Positions 1 to 6,601 of a DNA stretch of 45,496 nt are shown here, in pieces. Each line of letters opens with the position of its first letter. The first letter of the stretch is position 1. Source of the stretch: Haloplanus vescus (GTDB taxonomy: Archaea > Halobacteriota > Halobacteria > Halobacteriales > Haloferacaceae); assembly GCF_900107665.1 (NCBI RefSeq), contig NZ_FNQT01000001.1, positions 1-45,496 on the forward strand, written 5' to 3'. A program made the position numbers and the translations under genes. Below the pieces are notes generated by a model, which did no database searches, was not told the origin of the DNA, and worked only from the letters and a program-made list of their open reading frames with translations.

Positions 1-144
1 GAGCCGACGCCTGAGCCGACGGAGGAACCGACGGCAACGGCCACGCCGACGCCCACTGAGGGCGGCGGCCCCGGCTTCGGTGCTCTCGTCGCTGTCATCG
101 CGCTCATCGCGGCTGCGCTGCTGGCCGTGCGACGCGACGACTAA
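1..144 (+). CDS. C-terminal end of a PGF-CTERM surface glycoprotein (partial)
   Basis: Only the last 47 codons are inside the window, so the function of the protein is unknown. They encode a Thr/Pro/Glu-rich stalk (repeated EPT/TPT units), then GGGPGFG, a hydrophobic helix of about 18 residues and the basic-acidic tail RRDD before TAA. This is the classic PGF-CTERM tripartite signal. In haloarchaea such proteins are exported, recognised by archaeosortase A, cut near the PGF motif and attached to an archaeal lipid. The Thr-rich stalk is typical of O-glycosylated wall-spanning segments. A PssA-type lipid synthase, a family tied to this anchoring route, lies further along the window. The sorting signal is certain; the identity of the protein is not. 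Confidence 0.9.
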   Translation, partial: EPTPEPTEEPTATATPTPTEGGGPGFGALVAVIALIAAALLAVRRDD

Positions 145-161
145 CGACGATTAATCCCGAC

Positions 162-200
162 TGACCGCCGTTAGCGGTCATCCGGTGCGATTTCTTTTAT
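162..200 (+). terminator. Hairpin and T-rich terminator after the PGF-CTERM gene
   Basis: A perfect 7-bp stem (TGACCGC / GCGGTCA, 162-168 with 174-180) has a 5-base loop. It is followed by the T-rich run TTTCTTTTATT. It sits 18 bases after the stop codon, as expected for a transcript end. Confidence 0.6.
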
Positions 201-371
201 TGACGCTACGTCCGACAGCGGCCGTGCCGTTCAGTCGAAAGACGGTTCTCGCAGGTCGATAGCACCGCGAGAGAACGGTAGCCAGCGCTCGTCGTCAGAC
301 GTTACTCGAAGCCGGTCGCTTCGCTGGCATGGTTGACGTTCGACTCCGGTTTCGATACTCGGTCGCTGTGA

Positions 372-428
372 TGGACTCGGCGGGAGTCCCGCGAGCGAAC
401 GACGTGAGCGAGGGGGACTCAGCCGAGT
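372..428. repeat. Copy of the tRNA-Ala 3' end inside a structured non-coding stretch
   Basis: The 14 bases TGGACTCGGCGGGA at 372-385 exactly repeat the first 14 bases of the tRNA gene region at 461-474, which are the 3' end of the minus-strand tRNA. The stretch also holds a 13-base palindrome (380-392), a near inverted repeat (373-381 with 422-430) and a GCGAGCGAACGACGTGAGCGAG block of a kind common near haloarchaeal genes. The 316 bases between the terminator region and the tRNA show no convincing gene. Confidence 0.6.
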
Positions 429-460
429 CGACGACTGAACGAACGAAGTGAGTGAAGAAG

Positions 461-532
461 TGGACTCGGCGGGATTTGAACCCGCGGCCTTCCCCGTGCC
501 AGGGGGATGATCTACCGCTGATCTACGAGCCC
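461..532 (-). tRNA. tRNA-Ala (anticodon GGC)
   Basis: The minus strand folds into a full cloverleaf of 72 bases without encoded CCA. The acceptor stem pairs GGGCTCG with CGAGTCC (one G-U), the D arm is GATC/GATC, the anticodon stem pairs TCCCC with GGGGA around the loop CTGGCAC, and the T arm is GCGGG-TTCAAAT-CCCGC. The loop gives anticodon GGC, which reads the Ala codon GCC, the favoured Ala codon in this G+C-rich genome. The discriminator base is A. A TATA-like CTTATTATCC (plus-strand 563-572) lies about 30 bases upstream on the minus strand. Confidence 0.95.
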
Positions 533-710
533 GCGTCGCATCGATTCGTACCGGAGTCCGGATAATAAGGGCTTCGACTCGTACGTTCGGTACGTAACGG
601 CGTGTCATGGCGGGCTTCGAAACGGTTTAGTGTCGAAGCGCGTAGAATAAGACGGGAACGGCGCGACCGCAAATCTGACTCGCCCATCTGGGCTTGGGAT
701 TGCGGGAGTG

Positions 711-735
711 CGTGTACCGACAGCTGTCGGTCACG
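711..735 (+). promoter_or_regulatory. Palindrome in the uS15 leader
   Basis: A perfect 16-base palindrome, ACCGACAGCTGTCGGT (716-731), lies 40 bases before the uS15 start codon. It is flanked by CGTG and CACG, which lengthen the pairing with one bulged T. It could be a protein-binding operator or, if the transcript starts upstream (TATA-like sequences near 624 or 646), an mRNA hairpin in the leader of the ribosomal operon. The rest of the 239-base gap between tRNA and uS15 shows nothing else clear. Confidence 0.4.
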
Positions 736-771
736 ATACGCTTCTGCGGTCTGTGCGGTTCCAATCTACCA

Positions 772-1239
772 ATGGCACGAATGCACACCCGCCGTCGTGG
801 CTCGTCCGGTTCGGACAAGCCGGCGGCAGACGAACCCCCGGAGTGGAGCGACGTAGACGAAGACGCCATCGAAGAGCGCGTGGTCGAACTCGCCGAAGAG
901 GGTCACGACCCGAGCGTCATCGGGATGAAACTGCGTGACGAGGGCGTGAAGGGCACGCCGATTCCGGACATCAAACTGGCGACCGGCAAGAAGGTCACGG
1001 AGATTCTCGAGGAGAACGGCGCCGACGGTGACCTGCCGACGGACCTGCGCAACCTGATGGAGCGAGCGATTCGCCTGCGCGAGCACATGGCGGAGAACCC
1101 GCAGGACCATCAGAACAAGCGCGCGCTCCAGAACACGGAAGCGAAGATTCGTCGCCTCGCCGACTACTACCGCGGCGACGAACTCGACGAGGACTTCACC
1201 TACAGCTACGAGATGGCCGCCGAACTCCTCGAAGAGTAA
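772..1239 (+). CDS. rps15: 30S ribosomal protein uS15 (S15P/S13e)
   Basis: This 155-residue protein is a small-subunit ribosomal protein that binds the central domain of 16S rRNA early in assembly. The N-terminus MARMHTRRRGSSGSDKP is the archaeal/eukaryotic extension. The core includes DIKLATGKKV and the C-terminal helical hairpin with HQNKRALQNTEAKIRRLADYYR-like sequence typical of the family. An in-frame start further upstream exists, but MARMHT matches the conserved family start. The stop overlaps the next start by one base (TAATG), so the next gene is probably translationally coupled. It leads a four-gene overlapping operon with a RecJ-like protein, Pcc1 and eS1, an arrangement known across haloarchaea. 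Confidence 0.96.
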   Translation: MARMHTRRRGSSGSDKPAADEPPEWSDVDEDAIEERVVELAEEGHDPSVIGMKLRDEGVKGTPIPDIKLATGKKVTEILEENGADGDLPTDLRNLMERAIRLREHMAENPQDHQNKRALQNTEAKIRRLADYYRGDELDEDFTYSYEMAAELLEE

Positions 1240-2390
1240 TGTCGACCGCGCCCGCTACCGTAGAGGACGCCGACGCCGGTGACGTTGTCGCGGCGCTCAG
1301 CGACGCTCCGTTCGTTCGGATCGTCGCCGCCGCCGACGGTGACTCGCTGGCCGCGAGCGGCGTCCTCGCGCGGGCGCTCAAGACACGTGGCACGCCTTTC
1401 CAGGTGCGCGTCGACGCAGTCCCCGACCCGATACCGGGCGAGGACGACGACGTAGTCCTCGGAATCGGTGCGGGCGCCAACGGTGGCGACCTCTCGATAG
1501 CCGGCGCCACGTCGGCGAGTCTCGTCGCGGCGACTGCGGCGCGCGAACTCGGCGCGGACCCGAATCCGACGCTCGCACTCGCGGGCATCGCGTCGGCGGA
1601 CCGATCGCTCGACGCCGGTGACGCGGCGACGCTGTTGGCCGAGGCCCGAGAGGGGGCGGCCGTCGACCGGCGTCCCGGACTCGCGGTGCCGACGACGGAC
1701 CTCTCGGAGGGACTCGCCCACTCGACGCTCGTCCACGCCCCCGTCTCGGGCGACCCCGAGGCGGCACGGGCCGCACTCGACGACCTCGCCGTCGGCGCCG
1801 ACCCGACCGACGAGGACCACCGCCGCGTCGCGTCGTGGCTCGCCATCGAGGCGACGGCGTCGACGACGCGGGCCGCCGAAGCCGTCGAGCGAGTGCTTCG
1901 CCCGCACGCGACCCCGGACGGTCGGTTCGCGACCGTCGAGGGGTTCGCCGACGTCCTCGACGCCGTCGCTCGCGAACGCCCGGGAACGGGCGTCGCCATC
2001 GCCATCCGCGACGGCGGTATGCGGTCGGCGGCGCTGGACGCGTGGCGGACGCACGCTCGCGCGGCGCATCGAGCGCTGGCGGATGCGACGACGGGCCGAT
2101 ACGACGGCGTGTTCGTCGCGCGCGTCGACTCGGCGCCGCCGGGTCGACTCGGGACCGTCGCTCAGCTCTGCCGGGACTTTCGGTCGCCCGAACCGGTCGC
2201 GCTGGTCGTCGGCGACGACGGCGCCGCGGCACAGAGCGTCGACAGCGCGCGCCTCGGCGACGCGATGCGCGAGGCGGTACGAGCGGTCGACGCCGACGGA
2301 CGGAGTGTCGGCACCGGCACGCGGGCCACGGCACGCTTCGAGAACGCAGAGGTATCGACGTTCATCACGGCGTTCAGGGAGGCGCTATGA
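1239..2390 (+). CDS. RecJ/Cdc45-like DHH-superfamily protein without the DHH motif
   Basis: This 383-residue acidic protein matches what I recall of the haloarchaeal 'exonuclease RecJ' encoded between uS15 and Pcc1. Motif I of DHH phosphoesterases survives only as AAADGDSLAASGVLARAL (about residues 30-47). No DHH triplet and no intact run of metal-binding Asp/His residues is visible, so nuclease activity looks unlikely. By family knowledge, inactive archaeal RecJ paralogues resemble eukaryotic Cdc45 and may work with GINS in the replisome; that role is inference here. The start overlaps the uS15 stop and the end overlaps the Pcc1 start (ATGA), which indicates co-translation. The reading frame and the family are well supported; the biochemical role is open. 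Confidence 0.8.
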   Translation: MSTAPATVEDADAGDVVAALSDAPFVRIVAAADGDSLAASGVLARALKTRGTPFQVRVDAVPDPIPGEDDDVVLGIGAGANGGDLSIAGATSASLVAATAARELGADPNPTLALAGIASADRSLDAGDAATLLAEAREGAAVDRRPGLAVPTTDLSEGLAHSTLVHAPVSGDPEAARAALDDLAVGADPTDEDHRRVASWLAIEATASTTRAAEAVERVLRPHATPDGRFATVEGFADVLDAVARERPGTGVAIAIRDGGMRSAALDAWRTHARAAHRALADATTGRYDGVFVARVDSAPPGRLGTVAQLCRDFRSPEPVALVVGDDGAAAQSVDSARLGDAMREAVRAVDADGRSVGTGTRATARFENAEVSTFITAFREAL

Positions 2391-2623
2391 AACGCGCCAA
2401 CGTGGAGACGACACACGCGGATGCGGCCACGATTGCGGCCGCCCTGCGGCCGGACAACACGCCGTCGATGTCGACGCGCGTGGACGGCGACGTCGTCCGC
2501 ACGCAGATCGAACGCGAGACCACGGGCGGACTCCAGTCCTCCGTGGACGACTACGTGGTGAACCTGACGGTCGCCGAGACCGTCGCACGAACGACACGCG
2601 AACACAGATCCAACCATGAGTGA
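2387..2623 (+). CDS. pcc1: KEOPS complex subunit Pcc1
   Basis: This small protein of 78 residues matches the usual Pcc1 length and pattern: an N-terminal beta strand, a helix that includes AATIAAALRPDNTPSM, a basic/acidic strand (GDVVRTQIE) and a C-terminal helix with SSVDDYVVNLTVAETV. Pcc1 is the dimerising subunit of KEOPS, which makes the universal t6A37 modification on ANN-decoding tRNAs; the other subunits (Kae1-Bud32, Cgi121) are not in this window. It overlaps the RecJ-like gene by four bases (ATGA) and the eS1 gene by eight, so all are probably made from one transcript. Linkage of a tRNA-modification subunit to ribosomal proteins is conserved in haloarchaea. Confidence 0.85.
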   Translation: MKRANVETTHADAATIAAALRPDNTPSMSTRVDGDVVRTQIERETTGGLQSSVDDYVVNLTVAETVARTTREHRSNHE

Positions 2624-3260
2624 ACGCTCAGTATCCAAGCAGAAACGCGGCAAGCGCTGGTACACGGTCTTCGCCCCGGAGCAGTACGACCGGGCGGAAC
2701 TCGGCCAGACGGTTGCCGACGAACCGGAGAAAGTCATCGGACGAACGATCGAAACCACCCTCGGCGACCTCACTGACGACGCCGGGGCGAACAACACCAA
2801 GCTCACGTTCAAGATTACGGACGTGGGCTCGGACGCCGCCTACACGGAGTTCGTCAAGCACGAACTCACGCGCGACTACCTGCGAAGTCTCGTGCGCCGC
2901 GGCGCCTCGAAAGTCGACGCCACCATCACGGTGCTGACGACGGACGACTACCGTGTCCGCGTCCAGCCCGTTGCCTTCACGACCAAGAAGGCCGACCGGA
3001 GCCAGGAGCAGGCCATCCGTCGCATCATGATCGACATCGTCGAGGACGCCGCCGCCGAACGCGACTTCCAGTCCTTCGTCGAGAGCGCCGTCGAGGGCCG
3101 ACTCTCCTCGGCCGTCTACGGCGAAGCCAAGACGGTCTACCCGCTCCGCCGGGTCGAGATTCAGAAGCTCACCCTCGAAGCGCGACCCGAAGAGGTCGCC
3201 GCCGAGGAAGAGGCTTCCGTCGACGTGGACGAAGAAGACGTCGCCGTCGAAGACGAGTAA
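2616..3260 (+). CDS. rps3ae: 30S ribosomal protein eS1 (S3Ae)
   Basis: This 214-residue protein is the archaeal/eukaryotic small-subunit protein eS1, located on the platform near the mRNA exit. Family hallmarks are visible: KQKRGKRWYTVFAPEQYDR at the N-terminus, LGDLTDDAGANNTKLTFKI, the segment YLRSLVRRGASKVDATITV, and a C-terminal conserved block ending in PLRRVEIQKLTLEARPEE. It closes with an acidic tail typical of haloarchaeal versions. It is the last gene of the uS15 operon. Start choice is clear from the conserved N-terminus, although the start codon lies inside the end of pcc1. A short hairpin and T-rich tract follow the stop. Confidence 0.95.
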   Translation: MSERSVSKQKRGKRWYTVFAPEQYDRAELGQTVADEPEKVIGRTIETTLGDLTDDAGANNTKLTFKITDVGSDAAYTEFVKHELTRDYLRSLVRRGASKVDATITVLTTDDYRVRVQPVAFTTKKADRSQEQAIRRIMIDIVEDAAAERDFQSFVESAVEGRLSSAVYGEAKTVYPLRRVEIQKLTLEARPEEVAAEEEASVDVDEEDVAVEDE

Positions 3261-3277
3261 TCGCCGGCGTCGCGAGT

Positions 3278-3329
3278 CACCGCTCTGTCGGCGGTGCTCG
3301 GTCACGCTCGGCTGTTTTCGATTTCTTTT
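3278..3329 (+). terminator. Hairpin with T-rich tract after eS1
   Basis: A 6-bp stem, CACCGC / GCGGTG (3278-3283 with 3291-3296), closes a 7-base loop. T-rich sequence, TTTTCGATTTCTTTT, follows at 3314-3328. It lies between the eS1 stop and the convergent regulator gene and may end transcription of the ribosomal operon. The remaining bases to 3446 hold no gene that I can support. Confidence 0.4.
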
Positions 3330-3446
3330 GTCGATACTGGATGTCGACGCCGCCTCGACGTGCGCCGTGATATGCCCTCGAATACCCCCGAACGCCCGAT
3401 TTTTCCGTCGTTCGCCCGTCGGCCCGAATCTCGCTCCTTCTGAGAC

Positions 3447-3851
3447 TCAGTTTTCGATAGTCGGCGTCTGCTCGGAGGCGTCTCCGTATTTGTCGCTGAA
3501 CTCGCCGATAAGCTGCCCCATCTGTGCGTACCAGTCGTTGAGTAGCCGCTGCATCTCTTGGGCGATTTCGTCGGCATCCCGGGGACGATAGACGTGGTAG
3601 TATCCGCCTTGGTCGTAGTTGACCTGCTCTTTCTGAATGAACCCTGCCTGCAGTAATCGCTTGACGGACCGATAGGCAGTCGACCGCTCGCGGTCGATTT
3701 TGTCGGCTATTTCGTCGACGGTCAGTGGCTCGTCGGTTTCGTTCAGCAGTCGGAATACGTCCTTGTCGATTTCCTTGAGGTTGTGGAAACACTCGAGCAG
3801 GCCCTCACACTGCATATCCTGTCGAAGCATTTCACTCATCGAGTCGGGCAT
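3447..3851 (-). CDS. TrmB-like winged-helix transcription regulator of the sulfur locus
   Basis: This 134-residue protein has a winged helix-turn-helix at about residues 32-80 (EPLTVDEIADKIDRERS, then STAYRSVKRLLQAGFI), followed by a short wing (YYHVYRP) and a C-terminal helix likely used for dimerisation (DEIAQEMQRLLNDWY). This resembles the DNA-binding half of TrmB-family regulators, without the sugar-sensing domain. Three cysteine or aspartate-rich N-terminal positions (MRQD-like region with one Cys) could sense redox or sulfur state, but that is speculation. It lies next to the sulfur genes. A 14-base palindrome containing CAATACT sits upstream of its promoter, and the same heptamer recurs in the divergent control region near 6.2-6.3 kb, so it probably regulates itself and both operons. 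Confidence 0.8.
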   Translation of the reverse strand: MPDSMSEMLRQDMQCEGLLECFHNLKEIDKDVFRLLNETDEPLTVDEIADKIDRERSTAYRSVKRLLQAGFIQKEQVNYDQGGYYHVYRPRDADEIAQEMQRLLNDWYAQMGQLIGEFSDKYGDASEQTPTIEN

Positions 3852-3899
3852 CAGTTGACCATGCTAGGTGCCGGCCGATGAAAAGCATTCGTGTCGTCT

Positions 3900-3913
3900 G
3901 AACAATACTGTTC
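3900..3913 (-). promoter_or_regulatory. Candidate operator upstream of the regulator gene
   Basis: GAACAATACTGTTC is a 5-4-5 palindrome. It lies just upstream of a TATA-like GCTTTTCAT (plus-strand 3878-3886) that would serve the minus-strand regulator gene. It contains CAATACT, which recurs at 6212-6218 and, inverted, at 6331-6337. No gene is visible between the regulator start (3851) and the neighbouring stop at 4018. Confidence 0.45.
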
Positions 3914-4017
3914 GGAGGCAGATACCGATTCACTCGGAGCAAACTGCGCGAGTTGTCGCGGAGGATACCATCACGCCGAACCAATCGTTACGCCGGAAAA
4001 GTGCGATTATCACCATA

Positions 4018-4485
4018 CTACGGTTCGGTGAGGTTCGACTGATGCGTCCGCCAGTAGCCGTGTGCGTAGGCACCGAGAAACATCCCGCCGACAGCCCACA
4101 AGATTGGATAGTTACCGATACCGACGCTCGCGTAGGCGGCGCCCGGACAGACGCCCGAGAGCCCCCAGCCGACACCGAAGATGGCCCCGCCGGCGACGAC
4201 GTTGCGGTCGAACGCTTTCACACGCCGCACGTACCTTCCGGCCGTCAGTGGCGCCCGGTCGAGATATTGGGTGGCGACGGTGAACGCGATACCCGTCACG
4301 GCAGCTGCACCACCCATGACGAAGAGGAGTCCGAAATCCTCGAACTGGAGGAAGTCCAAGACGACTTCGGGACGAGCCATGCCGCTGACCGCGAGCCCGA
4401 AACCAAAGATCAGGCCGCCGACGTAGATTACTGGCATGAACAACGGACTACGGCGGGTACTCGCGAGGTGCCGTTCGCCGCTCAT
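4018..4485 (-). CDS. YeeE/YedE-type membrane protein, second half (DUF6691-like)
   Basis: This 155-residue membrane protein has about four predicted helices: residues 18-36, 52-72, 97-112 and 124-142. It contains the family signature SGVCPG (110-115), with a cysteine thought to line the thiosulfate pathway in YeeE/TsuA. In bacteria this half is often a separate gene paired with a YeeE half, which is the arrangement here: its start overlaps the stop of the upstream partner by four bases (ATGA). Longer in-frame starts exist upstream but would overlap the partner and add an Arg-rich, non-family extension, so MSGERHLAS is chosen. Probable role: import of thiosulfate or another sulfur species across the cytoplasmic membrane. 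Confidence 0.85.
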   Translation of the reverse strand: MSGERHLASTRRSPLFMPVIYVGGLIFGFGLAVSGMARPEVVLDFLQFEDFGLLFVMGGAAAVTGIAFTVATQYLDRAPLTAGRYVRRVKAFDRNVVAGGAIFGVGWGLSGVCPGAAYASVGIGNYPILWAVGGMFLGAYAHGYWRTHQSNLTEP

Positions 4486-4967
4486 GGCGTCACCCCTATT
4501 GCCTGTACGAGTTGGGCTGTCCCAATCGCGAACGCGAGGAACGTGGCCACGTTCACGAGGGAGGTGTTCGAGAGCGACCCGACGCCACACACGCCGTGGC
4601 CAGACGTGCATCCCTTGCCGAGACGCGTCCCGATACCGACGAGGAAGCCGCCGCCGAGCAGACGCCACCACTGTACTTTCGTCGTCCAGATGCCGCCTTG
4701 GTAGACGACTGCGTACACGGCGGCGCCGCTGACGATGCCTGCGGTAAACACGAGTCGCCAGTCTCGTGACTGGACGTACTTGGCACGGTTGAATCGAGAC
4801 ACGCCGGAGACATACGACAGCGTCGACTCGAGGAACGTGCTCGCACCGGCAATAATCCCGGTCGTGAGATAGATGACCGCAGCACCGGCCCCGACGAGCA
4901 CTCCGCCGAGAAGGTACGGGAGAATCCCTCGCGGGAAGGCCGCGGTTACTGGTGTGACCCCACTCAT
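4482..4967 (-). CDS. YeeE/YedE family membrane protein, first half
   Basis: This 161-residue membrane protein is the first half of a split YeeE/YedE (TsuA-like) sulfur transporter. Helices are predicted at about 16-40, 70-90, 101-117 and 134-155. The diagnostic motif GCTSGHGVCG (119-128) carries cysteines that in TsuA relay thiosulfate through the membrane. It follows the rhodanese-metallohydrolase gene by one base and overlaps the second half-gene. The chosen start MSGVTP removes 11 residues of the longest frame that overlap the upstream gene. Together with the divergent TusA it mirrors the bacterial TsuA-TsuB pair, in which imported sulfur is handed to a TusA-like carrier. Sulfur substrate is inferred from family. 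Confidence 0.88.
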   Translation of the reverse strand: MSGVTPVTAAFPRGILPYLLGGVLVGAGAAVIYLTTGIIAGASTFLESTLSYVSGVSRFNRAKYVQSRDWRLVFTAGIVSGAAVYAVVYQGGIWTTKVQWWRLLGGGFLVGIGTRLGKGCTSGHGVCGVGSLSNTSLVNVATFLAFAIGTAQLVQAIGVTP

Positions 4968-4968
4968 C

Positions 4969-6150
4969 TCAGTTCGTGAGTGCCTCCTCACTCGCCGCAC
5001 AGTTGTTCGGCCCGAGTTCGAGTTCGAAGGCTGCCTCGTCGTCGAGCGCTTCCCGTCCGAGGTTGGTGGCGATGATATCCTCGTAGTTCGCGGGGCGCGG
5101 CGGCATGTCCGAGACGATGAACTCCACGAACGAGTCTTCGCTCATCGACAGCACGTCCATCGTCTCTCGCAGTTCGCCGAGCGTCGCAGTGTACGACCCG
5201 TCCTCGTTCGGAGTCGCGGACTCGCTGGCGTGTGCCGGAGCGACGATGGTCTCGTCGGGTTGCGATAGCACCTTCTCCGTGAGCGATTCGTAGAGCGTCT
5301 TCGCAGCCTCTCGGGCTGCCTCGGGGTCTTCGAGATCCGGCCGTGCGACGCTTTCGATGAACAGGCCGTCGCCCGTAAACAGGACGGGCCCCACCTTGTA
5401 GGCAGTCATGCCCGTCGTGTGACCGGGCGTGTGCAACACGTCGATTTCCACGTCGCCCACCGTGAGTGTGTCGCCGTCCGCGACCGTTTCGTACTGGTGG
5501 TCGTACTCGACGCCACGCGCTGCCGCGGCGTCGGGCAACACTACAGTCGCGTCCGTCCGCTCGGTGACTGCCCGAATGCCAGAGACGTGATCCGCGTGAA
5601 TGTGCGTATCGAGCGCGTACGCGAGCTCGGCGCCGAGATTTCGAACGTCGTGGAGATAGTCATCGATGAACGCCCGCAGCGGGTCGATGACGGCGGCGTC
5701 ACCCTCCGAGACAACGAGATACGCCAGACAGCCACTGGATGGACGCCGATACTGCGCAATCGTCGCGTCGATGTCGACGTCGAGTTCGGTGTACTCGTAG
5801 ATACGGGCCCAGCCTTTCATTCCGCCCTCGAGGTGGCCGACATCGTATCCCTCGTTTTCGAGGCTCTCCGCGATCATTTCGCTTGAATTACCTTTCGCGC
5901 ACAGGACCGTGATCTCCCGGTCTTCCGGGAGCGCCTCGAGGAGGTCTCGTGGCAGTCCGTCGAGCAGCTGGAAGTAGGGGTAGTTCACGAGTTCGACGTT
6001 CTCCCCCTCGATGTGCCACTCCTCGAAGGCCTCCTCCGAGCGCACGTCGAGGATGTGTACCTCTTCGCCGCTCTCGATCCGCTCGTGCAGTCGTTTCGGC
6101 GCAATCGGTTCGATGTCGTCCTCGCCGTTCGGACGGTCGTTTTCGGTCAT
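4969..6150 (-). CDS. Rhodanese / metallo-beta-lactamase fusion, persulfide-handling enzyme
   Basis: The protein has 393 residues. An N-terminal rhodanese domain (about 12-120) has the active-site loop CAKGNSS (Cys84), and a metallo-beta-lactamase domain (about 130-350) has THIHADH (181-188), a metal His at 244, Asp261 and His307. The MBL half resembles ETHE1-type persulfide dioxygenases. In bacterial PRF and CstB fusions the rhodanese is C-terminal, so the domain order here is reversed. A GTG two codons earlier is an alternative start. A TATA-like AATAAG complement at 6179-6184 sits about 26 bases upstream, giving a nearly leaderless message. It leads the minus-strand sulfur operon with both YeeE/YedE halves. 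Likely job: moving or oxidising persulfide sulfur; the exact reaction is not proven. Confidence 0.88.
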   Translation of the reverse strand: MTENDRPNGEDDIEPIAPKRLHERIESGEEVHILDVRSEEAFEEWHIEGENVELVNYPYFQLLDGLPRDLLEALPEDREITVLCAKGNSSEMIAESLENEGYDVGHLEGGMKGWARIYEYTELDVDIDATIAQYRRPSSGCLAYLVVSEGDAAVIDPLRAFIDDYLHDVRNLGAELAYALDTHIHADHVSGIRAVTERTDATVVLPDAAAARGVEYDHQYETVADGDTLTVGDVEIDVLHTPGHTTGMTAYKVGPVLFTGDGLFIESVARPDLEDPEAAREAAKTLYESLTEKVLSQPDETIVAPAHASESATPNEDGSYTATLGELRETMDVLSMSEDSFVEFIVSDMPPRPANYEDIIATNLGREALDDEAAFELELGPNNCAASEEALTN

Positions 6151-6183
6151 CGTCACTCCACTCTACACACGACTCACCAATAA

Positions 6184-6345
6184 GACTTTGCATAGTAATT
6201 CAAAATATACACAATACTATTATCTTCAAACACTCATATTATGGTTCTAAGGCAGAGAGTATCGGGATTACCGCCATATGGTAGTGTTCATTTTGCGGTA
6301 TACTACCGACACACTTTTATCGCACACGACAGTATTGCATAGTAA
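6184..6345. promoter_or_regulatory. Divergent sulfur-locus control region with repeated motifs
   Basis: This AT-rich region separates the two divergent sulfur operons. An exact 11-base direct repeat TTGCATAGTAA occurs at 6188-6198, next to the minus-strand TATA, and at 6335-6345, over the expected plus-strand start point (TATA CTTTTATC at 6314-6321). The heptamer CAATACT occurs at 6212-6218 and inverted at 6331-6337, overlapping the second repeat. CAATACT is also in the palindrome upstream of the regulator gene. The placement fits binding sites for that regulator, blocking TATA access on one side and initiation on the other. Confidence 0.55.
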
Positions 6346-6355
6346 GGTCAATATC

Positions 6356-6601
6356 ATGGCTGAGTACGAACCGACAGCGACACTCGACGTGCGTGGACAG
6401 AACTGCCCGATGCCGGTCGTCAAGACGAAACAGCGCATCGACGAACTCGATGCGGGGGTGATTCTGGAGGTCCTCGCGACTGACCCGGGAAGCATGAGCG
6501 ACATCGCAGGCTGGGCAGACACGACTGCAGGGGTCGAACTGGTCGATCAGGAGGAGGGTGACGACATCTTCACCCACTACGTGCGCAAGACGGAACAATG
6601 A
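6356..6601 (+). CDS. TusA-family sulfur carrier protein
   Basis: This 81-residue protein of the TusA/SirA fold has the motif DVRGQNCPMPVVKTK, with the persulfide-carrying Cys17 inside CPMP (17-20). Such proteins accept sulfur from rhodaneses or transporters and pass it on, for example to DsrE-type proteins or tRNA thiolation. The longest frame starts 26 codons earlier in AT-rich promoter DNA, so the conserved MAEYEPTATLD start is taken. It opens the plus-strand sulfur operon: its stop overlaps the DsrE2 start (ATGA). It lies opposite the YeeE/YedE and rhodanese genes, so it is the likely acceptor of sulfur they import or release. Confidence 0.92.
   Translation: MAEYEPTATLDVRGQNCPMPVVKTKQRIDELDAGVILEVLATDPGSMSDIAGWADTTAGVELVDQEEGDDIFTHYVRKTEQ

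Noticed and set aside
372-532. Integrated element at tRNA-Ala
   Set aside because: No integrase or element gene is present and the two copies of the tRNA end are only about 75 bases apart; reported only as a repeat.
4018-4671. Long N-terminal form of the second YeeE/YedE half
   Set aside because: The extra 62 residues are Arg-rich and overlap the coding sequence of the partner gene; the ATGA-coupled start is better.
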